Origin: Phaseolibacter flectens ATCC 12775
GTDB taxonomy: Bacteria; Pseudomonadota; Gammaproteobacteria; Enterobacterales; Enterobacteriaceae
NCBI RefSeq assembly: GCF_000518745.1
Contig: NZ_JAEE01000007.1
Location: 92,729-156,728, forward strand
Direction: 5' to 3'
Length of the DNA: 64,000 bases
The translations under genes were made by a program, and so were the position numbers. Of this stretch, positions 48,432 through 57,926 are shown in pieces. Positions within the stretch are counted from its first letter, which is position 1. Every line of letters begins with the position of its first letter. Below the pieces are notes generated by a model that saw nothing but the letters and a program-made list of their open reading frames with translations, was not told the DNA's origin and ran no database searches.

Positions 48432-50177
48432 ATGGCTGGAAAAATACCGCGTATCTTCATCAGTGATTTACTCGCTCGTACTGACATCGTTGACTTGATT
48501 GATGCCCGTGTACGTCTAAAAAAGCAAGGAAAAAACTTTCACGCGTGCTGTCCCTTCCATAATGAAAAAACCCCTTCTTTTACCGTCAATGCAGACAAGC
48601 AGTTTTATCACTGTTTTGGCTGTGGCGCGCACGGTAATGCAATCGATTTTTTAATGAATTATGACCGTCTTGATTTTGTCGAGACCATTGAAGAGCTGGC
48701 GACAATCCAAGGCCTAGAGATCCCCTATGAAACCGGTAATAGTGAATCTCCCATTACCCGTCATCAACGACTCAGCCTGTACCAGCTAATGGAACAACTG
48801 AATGATTTTTATCAGCAAAAAATTCAGTGTTCTTCTGCCACAAAAGCGCAGCAATACCTTGCGTCTCGTGGCCTTAGCCATAAAGTCATTCGCCAATTTT
48901 CTATCGGCTATGCACCAGATGGTTGGGATAATGCGTTAAAAAAATTTGGTGCCCATGCCGATGATAGTCAATCGCTGAGCGAAGCCGGTATGCTAGTGAC
49001 TAACGACAAGGGCCGTCGTTACGACCGGTTTCGAGATCGGATTATGTTCCCTATCCGCGATAAACGAGGCAGGGTCATTGGTTTTGGTGGCAGAGTCTTG
49101 GGGAATGATACCCCTAAGTACCTGAATTCACCAGAAACACCCATTTTTCATAAAGGCCGACAATTGTATGGTCTGTATGAAGTCAGCCAGAAATACCACA
49201 ACCCCGAAAAAATCTTGGTGGTTGAGGGCTATATGGATGTGGTCGCTTTAGCACAGTTTGATATTGATTATGCGGTTGCTTCACTGGGTACCTCGACCAC
49301 AAGTGAACATATTCAATTGCTCTATCGCAATACCGAGCAAATTATTTGTTGTTATGATGGAGACAGAGCTGGACGCGATGCAGCTTGGCGAGCACTCGAA
49401 AATGCTTTGCCCTACCTCAGCGATGGACGGCAATTGCGCTTTATGTTTTTACCTGATGGGGAAGATCCCGACTCCTTAGTGCGAAAAGAGGGAAAACAGG
49501 CTTTCGAACAACGTATGGTACAAGCTCGTACCCTGTCTGATTTTTTGTTTGAAACCTTATTGCCCCAAGTCGACCTGAGTTCACGCGAAGGTAAGGCTCG
49601 TCTGGCTGCACTTGCTCTACCATTAATTGATAAAGTGCCCGGCGGGGCGTTACGGATCTATTTACGTCAGGCCTTAGGCAATAAATTGGGTATTTTGGAT
49701 GATCGGCAATTGGAACAGCTGTTGCCTAAACGTGACAGTCCCCCCCCTGTCGCACCGACCCCCATGATGAAAAGAACCACCATGCGCCTTTTGGTCGCTC
49801 TGTTAGTTCAGTACCCTTGGTTGGTTAAACATGTGCCATCACTGACCGGTTTACAAGAGAGTGGTATCGCAGGACTGCCCTTATTTAGCGAGTTGGTACA
49901 ACTCTGTCATGCGCATCCAGGCTTGACCACGGGTCAGCTTTTAGAGTACTACCGCGACAAAGATCAAGCCGTAACCCTTGAAACCTTGGCTGTCTGGCAC
50001 CATATGATTGTAGAAGATGAAATCGAATCCATGTTCATCGAGCTGTTGACCAGAATGTACGATGAGGCCTTGGAAAAAAGGGTTGAACAATTAATTGTGA
50101 GAGAACGTACCTCAGGCCTAAGCCGTGATGAACGTCGAGAACTCAATGAACTTTTGATCCAGACTAAAAGCCGATAA
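48432..50177 (+). CDS. dnaG: DNA primase DnaG
   Basis: 581 residues, as in E. coli. Synthesises RNA primers for replication with DnaB. N-terminal CHC2 zinc finger with C40-x2-H43 and C61-x2-C64 (CCPFHNEKTPSF, YHCFGCGAHG); TOPRIM catalytic core (VVEGYMDVVAL, CYDGDRAGRDA); C-terminal DnaB-binding helical domain from about 430. Low expression is expected: the rpsU-dnaG terminator reduces readthrough and no SD is visible before the ATG. Confidence 0.98.
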   Translation: MAGKIPRIFISDLLARTDIVDLIDARVRLKKQGKNFHACCPFHNEKTPSFTVNADKQFYHCFGCGAHGNAIDFLMNYDRLDFVETIEELATIQGLEIPYETGNSESPITRHQRLSLYQLMEQLNDFYQQKIQCSSATKAQQYLASRGLSHKVIRQFSIGYAPDGWDNALKKFGAHADDSQSLSEAGMLVTNDKGRRYDRFRDRIMFPIRDKRGRVIGFGGRVLGNDTPKYLNSPETPIFHKGRQLYGLYEVSQKYHNPEKILVVEGYMDVVALAQFDIDYAVASLGTSTTSEHIQLLYRNTEQIICCYDGDRAGRDAAWRALENALPYLSDGRQLRFMFLPDGEDPDSLVRKEGKQAFEQRMVQARTLSDFLFETLLPQVDLSSREGKARLAALALPLIDKVPGGALRIYLRQALGNKLGILDDRQLEQLLPKRDSPPPVAPTPMMKRTTMRLLVALLVQYPWLVKHVPSLTGLQESGIAGLPLFSELVQLCHAHPGLTTGQLLEYYRDKDQAVTLETLAVWHHMIVEDEIESMFIELLTRMYDEALEKRVEQLIVRERTSGLSRDERRELNELLIQTKSR

Positions 50178-50241
50178 CACCTTCACACATTTTATAGAGA
50201 AAAAGACCAAAATAGAGTGTTATCACCATTTTGCTGCTAAA

Positions 50242-50270
50242 TTGAACCAATTTCTTCTATACTATATAGA
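50242..50270 (+). promoter_or_regulatory. Likely internal promoter before rpoD
   Basis: TTGAAC (50242-50247), exactly 17 nt, TATAGA (50265-50270), about 160 nt before the rpoD ATG. Would let rpoD be expressed apart from rpsU-dnaG. Confidence 0.55.
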
Positions 50271-50430
50271 GTAACAAAATACAACACGCATTCGCGGCTT
50301 AAGTGCCGTTTATCTGGGGCCGATGCCCATTGCTGCACAAAGGCTGCAGCTAACGAAAAGCCTTTACATGTTATTGTTGGCTCTGCGCCAACTGCATCTA
50401 TCTCATTAACAGAAGTGTGGATACCGTCTT

Positions 50431-52272
50431 ATGGAGCAAAACCCGCAGTCGCAGCTTAAGCTACTTGTCAGCCGTGGTAAGGAGCAAGGCTATCTGACCT
50501 ATGCTGAGGTCAATGACCATCTGCCGGAAGATATTGTCGACTCCGATCAGATCGAAGACATCATCCAGATGATTAACGATATGGGTATTCAGGTGGTAGA
50601 AGAAGCCCCTGATGCCGATGATCTTATGCTGAATGAAAACAGCACCGATACTGATGATGATGCGGCTGAAGCCGCAGCACAAGTCTTATCGAGTGTTGAA
50701 TCTGAAATCGGACGAACAACTGATCCTGTGCGCATGTACATGCGTGAAATGGGTACCGTTGAACTACTCACTCGTGAAGGCGAAATTGACATCGCTAAAC
50801 GCATTGAAGACGGTATCAATCAGGTGCAGTGTTCCGTTGCCGAATACCCGGAAGCCATTACCTATTTACTGGAACAATACGACCGTGTTGAGTCAGAAGA
50901 AGCTCGCCTTTCCGATTTGATCACTGGTTTTGTCGATCCCAATGCGGAAGAAGAACTCAGCCCGACAGCGACACACATTGGTTCAGAACTGACCGAAGAA
51001 GAACGCGACGACGATAACGACGATGAAGACGCGGACTCAGACAACAGTGAAGATGATAACTCGATTGATCCAGAATTGGCTCGCGAGAAATTTACCCTGC
51101 TACGTGAACAGTATGAGATTACCCGCACGGTAATCAAGACCGAAGGCAGAAGTAACAAAAAAGCACTGATCGAGATTGAAAAACTGTCCGAAGTATTCAA
51201 ACAGTTCCGACTCGTACCAAAACAGTTCGACTACCTAGTCAACAACATGCGTGTCATGATGGATCGCGTTCGTCTGCAAGAACGTACCATCCTTAAACTC
51301 TGTGTTGAACAGTGTAAAATGCCTAAAAAGAATTTCATTACGCTGTTTACTGGCAATGAAACCAGTGATAATTGGTTCAGAGCTGCAGTCGAAATGAATA
51401 AACCTTGGTCAGAAAAACTGCGAGAAGTTGAAGAAGAGATCCAGCGTTGCCTACAAAAATTAGTCCATATCGAGACTGAGACAGGCCTGACTATTGACCA
51501 AGTAAAAGATATCAACCGTCGCATGTCAATCGGTGAAGCGAAAGCGCGTCGAGCGAAAAAAGAGATGGTTGAAGCTAACTTGCGTCTGGTGATTTCAATT
51601 GCTAAAAAATACACTAACCGGGGTTTACAGTTCCTCGACTTGATCCAAGAAGGCAACATTGGTTTGATGAAAGCCGTCGATAAATTTGAATATCGTCGTG
51701 GCTACAAGTTTTCAACGTATGCAACATGGTGGATCCGTCAAGCCATTACACGTTCCATTGCTGATCAGGCAAGAACTATCCGTATTCCTGTACATATGAT
51801 TGAAACAATCAATAAACTGAACCGCATTTCTAGGCAAATGTTACAGGAAATGGGCCGCGAACCCTCGCCAGAAGAGTTGGCTGAAAGAATGCTGATGCCT
51901 GAGGATAAAATCCGTAAGGTATTGAAAATTGCTAAAGAGCCTATCTCAATGGAAACGCCAATTGGCGACGATGAAGATTCGCATCTCGGTGATTTTATTG
52001 AGGATACAACACTTGAGCTGCCACTCGATTCTGCAACCTCTGAAAGCTTACGTTCAGCGACCCATGATGTACTGGCAGGACTGACAGCCAGAGAAGCGAA
52101 AGTCTTGCGTATGCGTTTTGGCATCGATATGAATACTGACCATACGCTTGAGGAAGTGGGTAAACAATTTGATGTCACCCGTGAACGTATTCGTCAGATC
52201 GAAGCCAAAGCACTCCGCAAACTTCGTCATCCGAGCCGCTCAGAAGTTCTGCGTAGCTTCCTCGATGAATGA
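50431..52272 (+). CDS. rpoD: RNA polymerase sigma factor RpoD (sigma70)
   Basis: 613 residues, as in E. coli. Housekeeping sigma factor. Region 1.1 at the N-terminus ([19 protein letters not shown]), an acidic non-conserved region (about 180-215, Asp/Glu-rich), region 2 ([37 protein letters not shown] -10 recognition), region 3, and region 4 ([20 protein letters not shown]) for -35 recognition. Third gene of the macromolecular-synthesis operon, with a 253-nt leader. Confidence 0.99.
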   Translation: MEQNPQSQLKLLVSRGKEQGYLTYAEVNDHLPEDIVDSDQIEDIIQMINDMGIQVVEEAPDADDLMLNENSTDTDDDAAEAAAQVLSSVESEIGRTTDPVRMYMREMGTVELLTREGEIDIAKRIEDGINQVQCSVAEYPEAITYLLEQYDRVESEEARLSDLITGFVDPNAEEELSPTATHIGSELTEEERDDDNDDEDADSDNSEDDNSIDPELAREKFTLLREQYEITRTVIKTEGRSNKKALIEIEKLSEVFKQFRLVPKQFDYLVNNMRVMMDRVRLQERTILKLCVEQCKMPKKNFITLFTGNETSDNWFRAAVEMNKPWSEKLREVEEEIQRCLQKLVHIETETGLTIDQVKDINRRMSIGEAKARRAKKEMVEANLRLVISIAKKYTNRGLQFLDLIQEGNIGLMKAVDKFEYRRGYKFSTYATWWIRQAITRSIADQARTIRIPVHMIETINKLNRISRQMLQEMGREPSPEELAERMLMPEDKIRKVLKIAKEPISMETPIGDDEDSHLGDFIEDTTLELPLDSATSESLRSATHDVLAGLTAREAKVLRMRFGIDMNTDHTLEEVGKQFDVTRERIRQIEAKALRKLRHPSRSEVLRSFLDE

Positions 52273-52289
52273 GCCTTCACCAAATAACA

Positions 52290-52316
52290 AAACCCCACTG
52301 AAGTGGGGTTTTTATT
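52290..52316. terminator. Bidirectional terminator rpoD / yecA
   Basis: AACCCCACT/AGTGGGGTT hairpin followed by TTTTTATTATTT on the plus strand and by TTTTGTTATTT on the minus strand; it serves both convergent genes. Confidence 0.92.
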
Positions 52317-52347
52317 ATTTGTAGCTAAAAGCTTTTCCTACTTATAA

Positions 52348-53013
52348 TTAATGTAAACAGCATTGTTTGTATTTTTTGCCACTGCCACAAAGACAGGCAT
52401 CATTGCGCCCGGGTTTGTGTTCCGTCCGATGAGGCTGTATCACGCGTTGTGCGTCTGGTAACCAATATTGATGCAAATTAAGCGCCGCCTGAGATAGTTC
52501 AGCGATATGCTGCTCAAACTGTTCCGGAGATAACAAATCAACTTGAGCACGGTTATCAGGATCACCATGCAGCGCGATTAACTGAAAACTGGCAGCTGCC
52601 GCAGACTCCGGCTCGATTGACGGCCAAAGCGCTAAGCGACTGCCGCGCAAATAACCATAACACCAATCATCAAGTAAAGTAAATTGCTGCCCTTCCATCT
52701 CTTGTACCCCAAGTAGGGGGGCGAACTGATCGGGATAGTGACTTAATCGCTGATCGATATCAGCAAAGTGCTTGAATGTTAGCGTCATAAAACGCGCCAT
52801 TTCACGTTCTGTGCGCCAAGCCGGCACCTTGGTTGCTCCCCCCCAGATCCCCACCAACCACTGCTCAGGCTCTAAAGTCCTTGGGCCCGACAAGACAGCG
52901 GTCAGATACCCATCCAGTTCTGACACATCGATAACCGAGTGATCATTATCATACTGACTGAAAATCTCATCCAGCCATTCCAGTTCAGCTCCCGTTAGTG
53001 GCCCCTGACTCAT
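52348..53013 (-). CDS. yecA: YecA, UPF0149 protein with C-terminal SEC-C zinc motif
   Basis: 221 residues, as in E. coli YecA. UPF0149/YgfB-like helical domain (residues ~8-165; [19 protein letters not shown]) and a C-terminal SEC-C metal-binding motif [18 protein letters not shown], the zinc knuckle shared with SecA. YecA has been reported to bind ribosomes and nascent chains through this tail. In E. coli it neighbours tyrP, not rpoD. Confidence 0.95.
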   Translation of the reverse strand: MSQGPLTGAELEWLDEIFSQYDNDHSVIDVSELDGYLTAVLSGPRTLEPEQWLVGIWGGATKVPAWRTEREMARFMTLTFKHFADIDQRLSHYPDQFAPLLGVQEMEGQQFTLLDDWCYGYLRGSRLALWPSIEPESAAAASFQLIALHGDPDNRAQVDLLSPEQFEQHIAELSQAALNLHQYWLPDAQRVIQPHRTEHKPGRNDACLCGSGKKYKQCCLH

Positions 53014-53255
53014 TGTCTTTCTCCCAAAATTTGACTCGCCTAGACATAAAGACAGCCCCAGCCCTGCCTATCACCTGCTTGATGTCAACCTCACACGATC
53101 CTTGTTTCACATTGATAGGCCATCAGATATTTTCATCAGAAAACTATAATTAACCTGTTGTATGGTAAAGCAATAGGCGGACCGTACATGGCTACTATAA
53201 GCCATTACTGATATAGTCGCTATCAATAATAAAAATACGCATTGCAGGAGTCATT

Positions 53256-54503
53256 ATGACCAACACCGCGGCCACTGGCCGGCTTCCCGCAACACTCTGG
53301 GGAGCAATGATAATTTGTGGTACCGTCGCAGGTGCAGGGATGTTTACTCTTCCCGTCGTCATGTCGGGTTCATGGTTTAGCTGGTCGGTATTATTACTGG
53401 TGATCAGTTGGGGGTGTATGCTGCTTTCAGGTCTGTTATTTATGCAGGCCAGCTTATGGTATCCTAAGGGTGCCGGCTACGATACCCTCACTCGTGATTT
53501 GACCAGTAAGACATGGAGCAGGTTGAATGGACTAAGTATCGTCTTTGTCTTGGGTATTCTGACTTATGCCTATATCTCCGCCAGTGGTCCCGTCTATCAA
53601 CGCTCCTTATTTCGCCTAGGTTTGCCCATTGATGAAACCGGCACTAAAATTTTATTAACCCTGATTGTGGCAGGGGTCGTTTGGTTAGGCACCGCGGGCG
53701 TTGGCCGTTTTATCACCTTCTGTTTGATCGCAAAAATTCTGCTATTCTTTGCGCTGTTTGGCGGGTTATTAACTCAAGTACAGCCCGCATTATTATTCAA
53801 TACCCAAGCCGGCTCGACACAATATTGGCCTTACCTCCTCGGTGTTTTCCCCTTCTGCCTGGCCTCATTTGGTTACCACGGCAATATCACCGGGTTAATC
53901 AGTTACTATCATTCTAATCGAGGTAAAATTAGTCGAGCGCTGATTTATGGTACCTTGCTTGCCTTAGTGATCTACCTCCTGTGGATCACTTGTAGCATGG
54001 GCAACATTCCCCGTCACGCCTTCCCTGCAATCAGTCAGAAAGGCGGCGACATTGTTGCCCTAATGGATGCCATGCATCAACATATTCAAGGATCATCACT
54101 TTCGCTGATGATGGATATCTTTTCACATTTTGCGGTGATCTGCTCTTTCCTCGGTGTCACGGCGGGTCTATTTGATTTTATCGCTGATAAATTACAAACA
54201 TCAAAAGATCGCCGTGGCAGAACCCTTACCGCACTCCTAACCTTTCTGCCACCGCTGATTGCTTCTATTTTTTGCCCCGAAGGTTTCTTGGTTGCTATTG
54301 GTTACGCGGGGTTATTGGCCACATTATGGGCGTTGTTTACCCCTGCTCTCTTAGCTTGCCGCGCACAGCGTAAATTTATGCCACAACACGCAATGCCATT
54401 AGGACAAAAGCTGGCCGTCATTGCAGTCGTATTATTTGGATTGATCAATATTGTGGCTTGGGTCGCAACACGTCTAAATTGGTTACCCGTCTGGATGGGA
54501 TAG
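53256..54503 (+). CDS. Mtr/TnaB-type aromatic amino-acid permease
   Basis: 415 residues, 11 predicted membrane helices; HAAAP (hydroxy/aromatic amino-acid permease) family. Closest by eye to E. coli Mtr, the tryptophan permease (414): GTVAGAGMFTLPVVMSG, NGLSIVFVLGILTYAYISASG, PFCLASFGYHGNITGLISYY, FLGVTAGLFDFIADKL and GYAGLLATLWA. Tryptophan is the likeliest substrate, imported with protons. ATG after GCAGGAG. No TrpR- or TyrR-box was convincing upstream. It stands divergent from yecA, the place where E. coli has the family member tyrP. Confidence 0.85.
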   Translation: MTNTAATGRLPATLWGAMIICGTVAGAGMFTLPVVMSGSWFSWSVLLLVISWGCMLLSGLLFMQASLWYPKGAGYDTLTRDLTSKTWSRLNGLSIVFVLGILTYAYISASGPVYQRSLFRLGLPIDETGTKILLTLIVAGVVWLGTAGVGRFITFCLIAKILLFFALFGGLLTQVQPALLFNTQAGSTQYWPYLLGVFPFCLASFGYHGNITGLISYYHSNRGKISRALIYGTLLALVIYLLWITCSMGNIPRHAFPAISQKGGDIVALMDAMHQHIQGSSLSLMMDIFSHFAVICSFLGVTAGLFDFIADKLQTSKDRRGRTLTALLTFLPPLIASIFCPEGFLVAIGYAGLLATLWALFTPALLACRAQRKFMPQHAMPLGQKLAVIAVVLFGLINIVAWVATRLNWLPVWMG

Positions 54504-54510
54504 TTTTTTG

Positions 54511-54542
54511 GGCTGTGGTTCTTGAGACAACGATCCACAGCC
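54511..54542. repeat. 8-bp inverted repeat between permease and adhesin-export operon ends
   Basis: GGCTGTGG and CCACAGCC with a 16-nt loop in the 61-nt gap between the convergent genes. No T-run on the correct side for either strand, so it is at best a weak terminator. Confidence 0.4.
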
Positions 54543-54564
54543 AAGATTGCCGCGTTTGTGCAGA

Positions 54565-55785
54565 TTAACGTTCCCGTAAGGCTTCGTTGACCTTATTAAA
54601 CGGTTTTAATAAGTAATCCAGCACGGTTTTACTGCCCGTTTTGATATCCACACTGGCTATCATACCCGGTGAAATAAAAAAATGATGTCCCCTTTTGTTG
54701 ACCAGATAATCCTGATCGGTGCGAATATAAACCCGATAATAAAAGACGTCTGGCTTGGCCTCATCTTGGATCGTATCGGGTGAAATGGTTTCTACTCTGC
54801 CTTTTAATCCCCCATAAATGGCATAATCGTACGCGGTAATTTTTACTTCAGCCGGTTGGTCGGGATGAATAAAAGCAATATCACGCGGTGAAATACGGGT
54901 TTCTATCAGTAAACGGCCATCAACAGGTACAATTTCCATTAATTCACCGTTGGGTGCAATCACCCCACCTTGTGTGGTCACCTTAATATTTTTAACAATC
55001 CCTTGCACCGGTGATCGTACAATCAGTCGAGCAACAGAATCAGCGCGGCCTTTAATGACCTCAGCTAAACTCGCCACCTCGGCATTGGCTTTGGATAACT
55101 GCTCTCGTGCCTCAACATAATAATGAGTCGTCAGATCGGTTTTTTTAAGGGCAATATCCGCCAGCTGCTGGCGCAGTCTCAGTTGCTCGACATGGCTGGC
55201 GGCCCCTGTTTTAAGCAGTTTTTCAGTGATTTGCAGTTCATGACTGACCAGTTGATAGCTCAGATTGAGCTGTTCAAGTGATTGATTAAGCTGGTCACGA
55301 CGACTCTTATAAAGACGGCTTTCATCTGCAATCAGATCGGGCCAAGCTTGCAGTGAATCAGGAAAAGTCAACGCGGTATTATTCACTTCTGCACTCAAAC
55401 GAACACTTGCCGCTAAGGCTGCGCGGTATTTAGCCTGACTCTCCCCCATATTGGATTCACTGCGTGTTGGATCAAGCCTAGCAACTATTTGATCAGCGTG
55501 AACATGACTCCCTTCATGTACCAATAACTCAGTCAAAATCCCGCCGTCCAATGTTTGTAAGATCTGCTCTCGCGCACCGGCAACCACTTTGCCATGACCA
55601 TTCGACACTTCATCCAGCGGACTGAGTGCAGCCCATAGGATAAAACTCAGTAAGGTCAAGCCAAGAATAAGAATGAGGCGTCGCGATTTGACCAAACTCA
55701 CTTCGTCAGCCTCATAAGAAGGTAACAACTGAACAGGATCACCGTAGGTGGTCTGCGATTGAGACTGTTTAAATAAACCGATCAT
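54565..55785 (-). CDS. HlyD-family membrane-fusion protein of adhesin T1SS (BapD/LapC-like)
   Basis: 406 residues. Short cytoplasmic N-terminus, one membrane helix (about 34-53, RRLILILGLTLLSFILWAAL), lipoyl half-motifs flanking a long coiled coil (GHGKVVAGAREQILQTLDGGILTELLVHEGSHV and IVRSPVQGIVKNIKVTTQGGVIAPNGELMEIVPVD), then the beta-barrel and C-terminal HlyD signature region. Links the ABC exporter to the outer-membrane channel in the periplasm. Its ATG overlaps the ABC gene stop (ATGA), so the two are translationally coupled. Last gene of the operon, where Salmonella has bapD. Confidence 0.92.
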   Translation of the reverse strand: MIGLFKQSQSQTTYGDPVQLLPSYEADEVSLVKSRRLILILGLTLLSFILWAALSPLDEVSNGHGKVVAGAREQILQTLDGGILTELLVHEGSHVHADQIVARLDPTRSESNMGESQAKYRAALAASVRLSAEVNNTALTFPDSLQAWPDLIADESRLYKSRRDQLNQSLEQLNLSYQLVSHELQITEKLLKTGAASHVEQLRLRQQLADIALKKTDLTTHYYVEAREQLSKANAEVASLAEVIKGRADSVARLIVRSPVQGIVKNIKVTTQGGVIAPNGELMEIVPVDGRLLIETRISPRDIAFIHPDQPAEVKITAYDYAIYGGLKGRVETISPDTIQDEAKPDVFYYRVYIRTDQDYLVNKRGHHFFISPGMIASVDIKTGSKTVLDYLLKPFNKVNEALRER

Positions 55786-57926
55786 CGTGCCTCCTGGCTT
55801 TGTGGTTTGCCTTTCAGTTGCAACGCATGCTTTGGTTTATCTGCCACCACCTGCCCATCAGAAAGCACTATCACACGGTCAACAATCTCTAAGACTGCTG
55901 GACGGTGGGTCGCAATGATCAAGGTCCGTTGCTGTCCCCAGTTTTGTAGCTGATGCAAAAAACGTTGTTCGCTGGGTTCATCAAAGCTCGCAGTGGGTTC
56001 ATCTAACAGGACAATCGCAGGATCACGTAATAAGGTTCTGGCGAGTAACAGCGCCTGCTGTTGCCCTCCCGATAATCCCTTGCCGCCTTCCTGAACCAAA
56101 TAATCCAGTCCTTCCGCTAATTGCCCTACAAAATCCATGACACCACATAAATTCAGCGCGGCAATGATCTCCTCATCACTGGCTGATGGCCGAGCCAGTA
56201 ACAGGTTATCGCGCAGCGTACCGTGAAATAATCGCGCCTCTTGCGTCAATAAACCGCTATTTCTTCTGATATCCGCCAGATCAATCTGCGGTAAACTCAA
56301 CGCATCCAGCCAAGCTTCACCACTGACTAAACTGATATTGCCAGCGAGCGCCTGTAATAAGGTCGATTTACCTGCACCGATTTTGCCGAGGATCGCAATT
56401 TTCTCTCCTGGTTGAATGGTCAGTTGGTTAATCTGTAAAGCCACACGGGCAGGATCATTGCAGTAACTAAATTGTGCCTGTTTGAAACGATACCGTCCCT
56501 GCAATACAGCTCGATGCAATTTTATGTCCTCAACCCCCCCTTCCACAGGTAATGCCATCAATTTATCCAAACTCGCTCTGGCAGCCTTGATTTGCTGCCA
56601 GCGTGCCAAAACACCACATAGTGCAGTCATCGGTGCCACCATCCGCGTTGATAACATCGACGCTGCCACCATCGCCCCCGTGGTGATATCACCGTTTATC
56701 ACCAACGGTGCCCCCATCGCCACCACAGCCGCGTACAAAAAACCTTGCACGGTCGCCCCCCAACTGATCAACCCCTGAGTGAGGTGACGACTTGCCATGC
56801 CTGATTGTGCCGTGGCAGCAATATACTGATTCCAATGCTGTAAAAAACGGCTTTCTGCTTGCATCAATTTAATATCCTGCAAACCTTGAATGCTTTCAAC
56901 GAGCATGGCATGACGTAGGCTATTTTCTTTCTGATTCTGGTTCGCCAATGCTGTCAACTTCTTTTGTAGAAAAAAACCCGGTAGTAACATCACTACCGTG
57001 GCCAAGGGGGCAATCCAACTAAGCCAAGGAGAGACCATGATCAGCACCAATTGGAAGAGGAAAAAGAAGGGTAAGTCTGCCATCACAATCACCGTGGTTG
57101 AGGTGACCATCTCGCGCATTTGTTCAAGCTCTCTGAGTTGAGCAATAAATGAACCGGTTGAGCGTGGGATCACTGCGTTTTTTAGTCTGAGCGCATGGCC
57201 AAATACCCGATCAGAGATACGAATATCAGCCCTTTTCCCCAATAAATCCAGAACCTTGCTGCGTGTTTCTTTCAGGATAAAACCGAAAATGGTCGCCAAT
57301 AATACGCCAATAAATAATACCCAAAGCGTGGACATGGATTGTGCGGGGATCACCCGGTCATACACTTGCATTGAAAACAAAATCCCAGATAAGGCCAACA
57401 CATTCACCCCAAGGGAAGCCAGCATCACATGCCAATAAGGGCGATAATCCTTCACAATGAGCTGCTTCAACCAATCAGGTTGATAGCGTGTCAAAAATTG
57501 TTCAGTACGCACATCAGAGGCAGGAACAATCGGTCTCATCGTGACCGCCATAACGATCTCCGGTAACAACAGTTGCAGATCGAAGCTCACGGGTTGTTGG
57601 AGTTGTGAAGCAAAACGAACGGTGAGTTGATTATCACTCGACAAACTTTCAATAATGGCTATCTGGCCATCGCTTAACTGAATAACGAGTGGCAAATTCC
57701 AGCGGGATAATGGCAGCGAGCTATCGCTAAGACAATGGTAACTGAGTCCGGCTAGTCGAGTCATCTGTTGCAATGCAACAGAAAGCGGTTGCTCAAGGCA
57801 CCATTGTCTTTGCACAATGAGCTGACCTCTGGAGCATGGTTGCTGATAATGCCTCGCCATATACAAGATAGCCTCAGTCCAGTGAGTAAGAATTATCTCG
57901 TGACTTGTCTCTGTTCTGACTGTCAT
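55782..57926 (-). CDS. T1SS ABC exporter with C39-like domain (BapC/LapB-like)
   Basis: 714 residues. The N-terminal ~135 residues are in the place of a C39 peptidase but lack its catalytic Cys (the helix reads TEAILYMARHY), so this is a non-cleaving C39-like domain, typical of LapB/HlyB-type exporters of adhesins and RTX proteins. Membrane domain with about six helices (165-440). ATPase: Walker A GKIGAGKST (514-522), signature LSGGQQQ (618-624), Walker B AIVLLDEPTA (637-646), then a His switch in ATHRP. Overlaps the neighbours on both sides by ATGA. Exports the adhesin encoded upstream. Confidence 0.95.
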   Translation of the reverse strand: MTVRTETSHEIILTHWTEAILYMARHYQQPCSRGQLIVQRQWCLEQPLSVALQQMTRLAGLSYHCLSDSSLPLSRWNLPLVIQLSDGQIAIIESLSSDNQLTVRFASQLQQPVSFDLQLLLPEIVMAVTMRPIVPASDVRTEQFLTRYQPDWLKQLIVKDYRPYWHVMLASLGVNVLALSGILFSMQVYDRVIPAQSMSTLWVLFIGVLLATIFGFILKETRSKVLDLLGKRADIRISDRVFGHALRLKNAVIPRSTGSFIAQLRELEQMREMVTSTTVIVMADLPFFFLFQLVLIMVSPWLSWIAPLATVVMLLPGFFLQKKLTALANQNQKENSLRHAMLVESIQGLQDIKLMQAESRFLQHWNQYIAATAQSGMASRHLTQGLISWGATVQGFLYAAVVAMGAPLVINGDITTGAMVAASMLSTRMVAPMTALCGVLARWQQIKAARASLDKLMALPVEGGVEDIKLHRAVLQGRYRFKQAQFSYCNDPARVALQINQLTIQPGEKIAILGKIGAGKSTLLQALAGNISLVSGEAWLDALSLPQIDLADIRRNSGLLTQEARLFHGTLRDNLLLARPSASDEEIIAALNLCGVMDFVGQLAEGLDYLVQEGGKGLSGGQQQALLLARTLLRDPAIVLLDEPTASFDEPSEQRFLHQLQNWGQQRTLIIATHRPAVLEIVDRVIVLSDGQVVADKPKHALQLKGKPQSQEAR

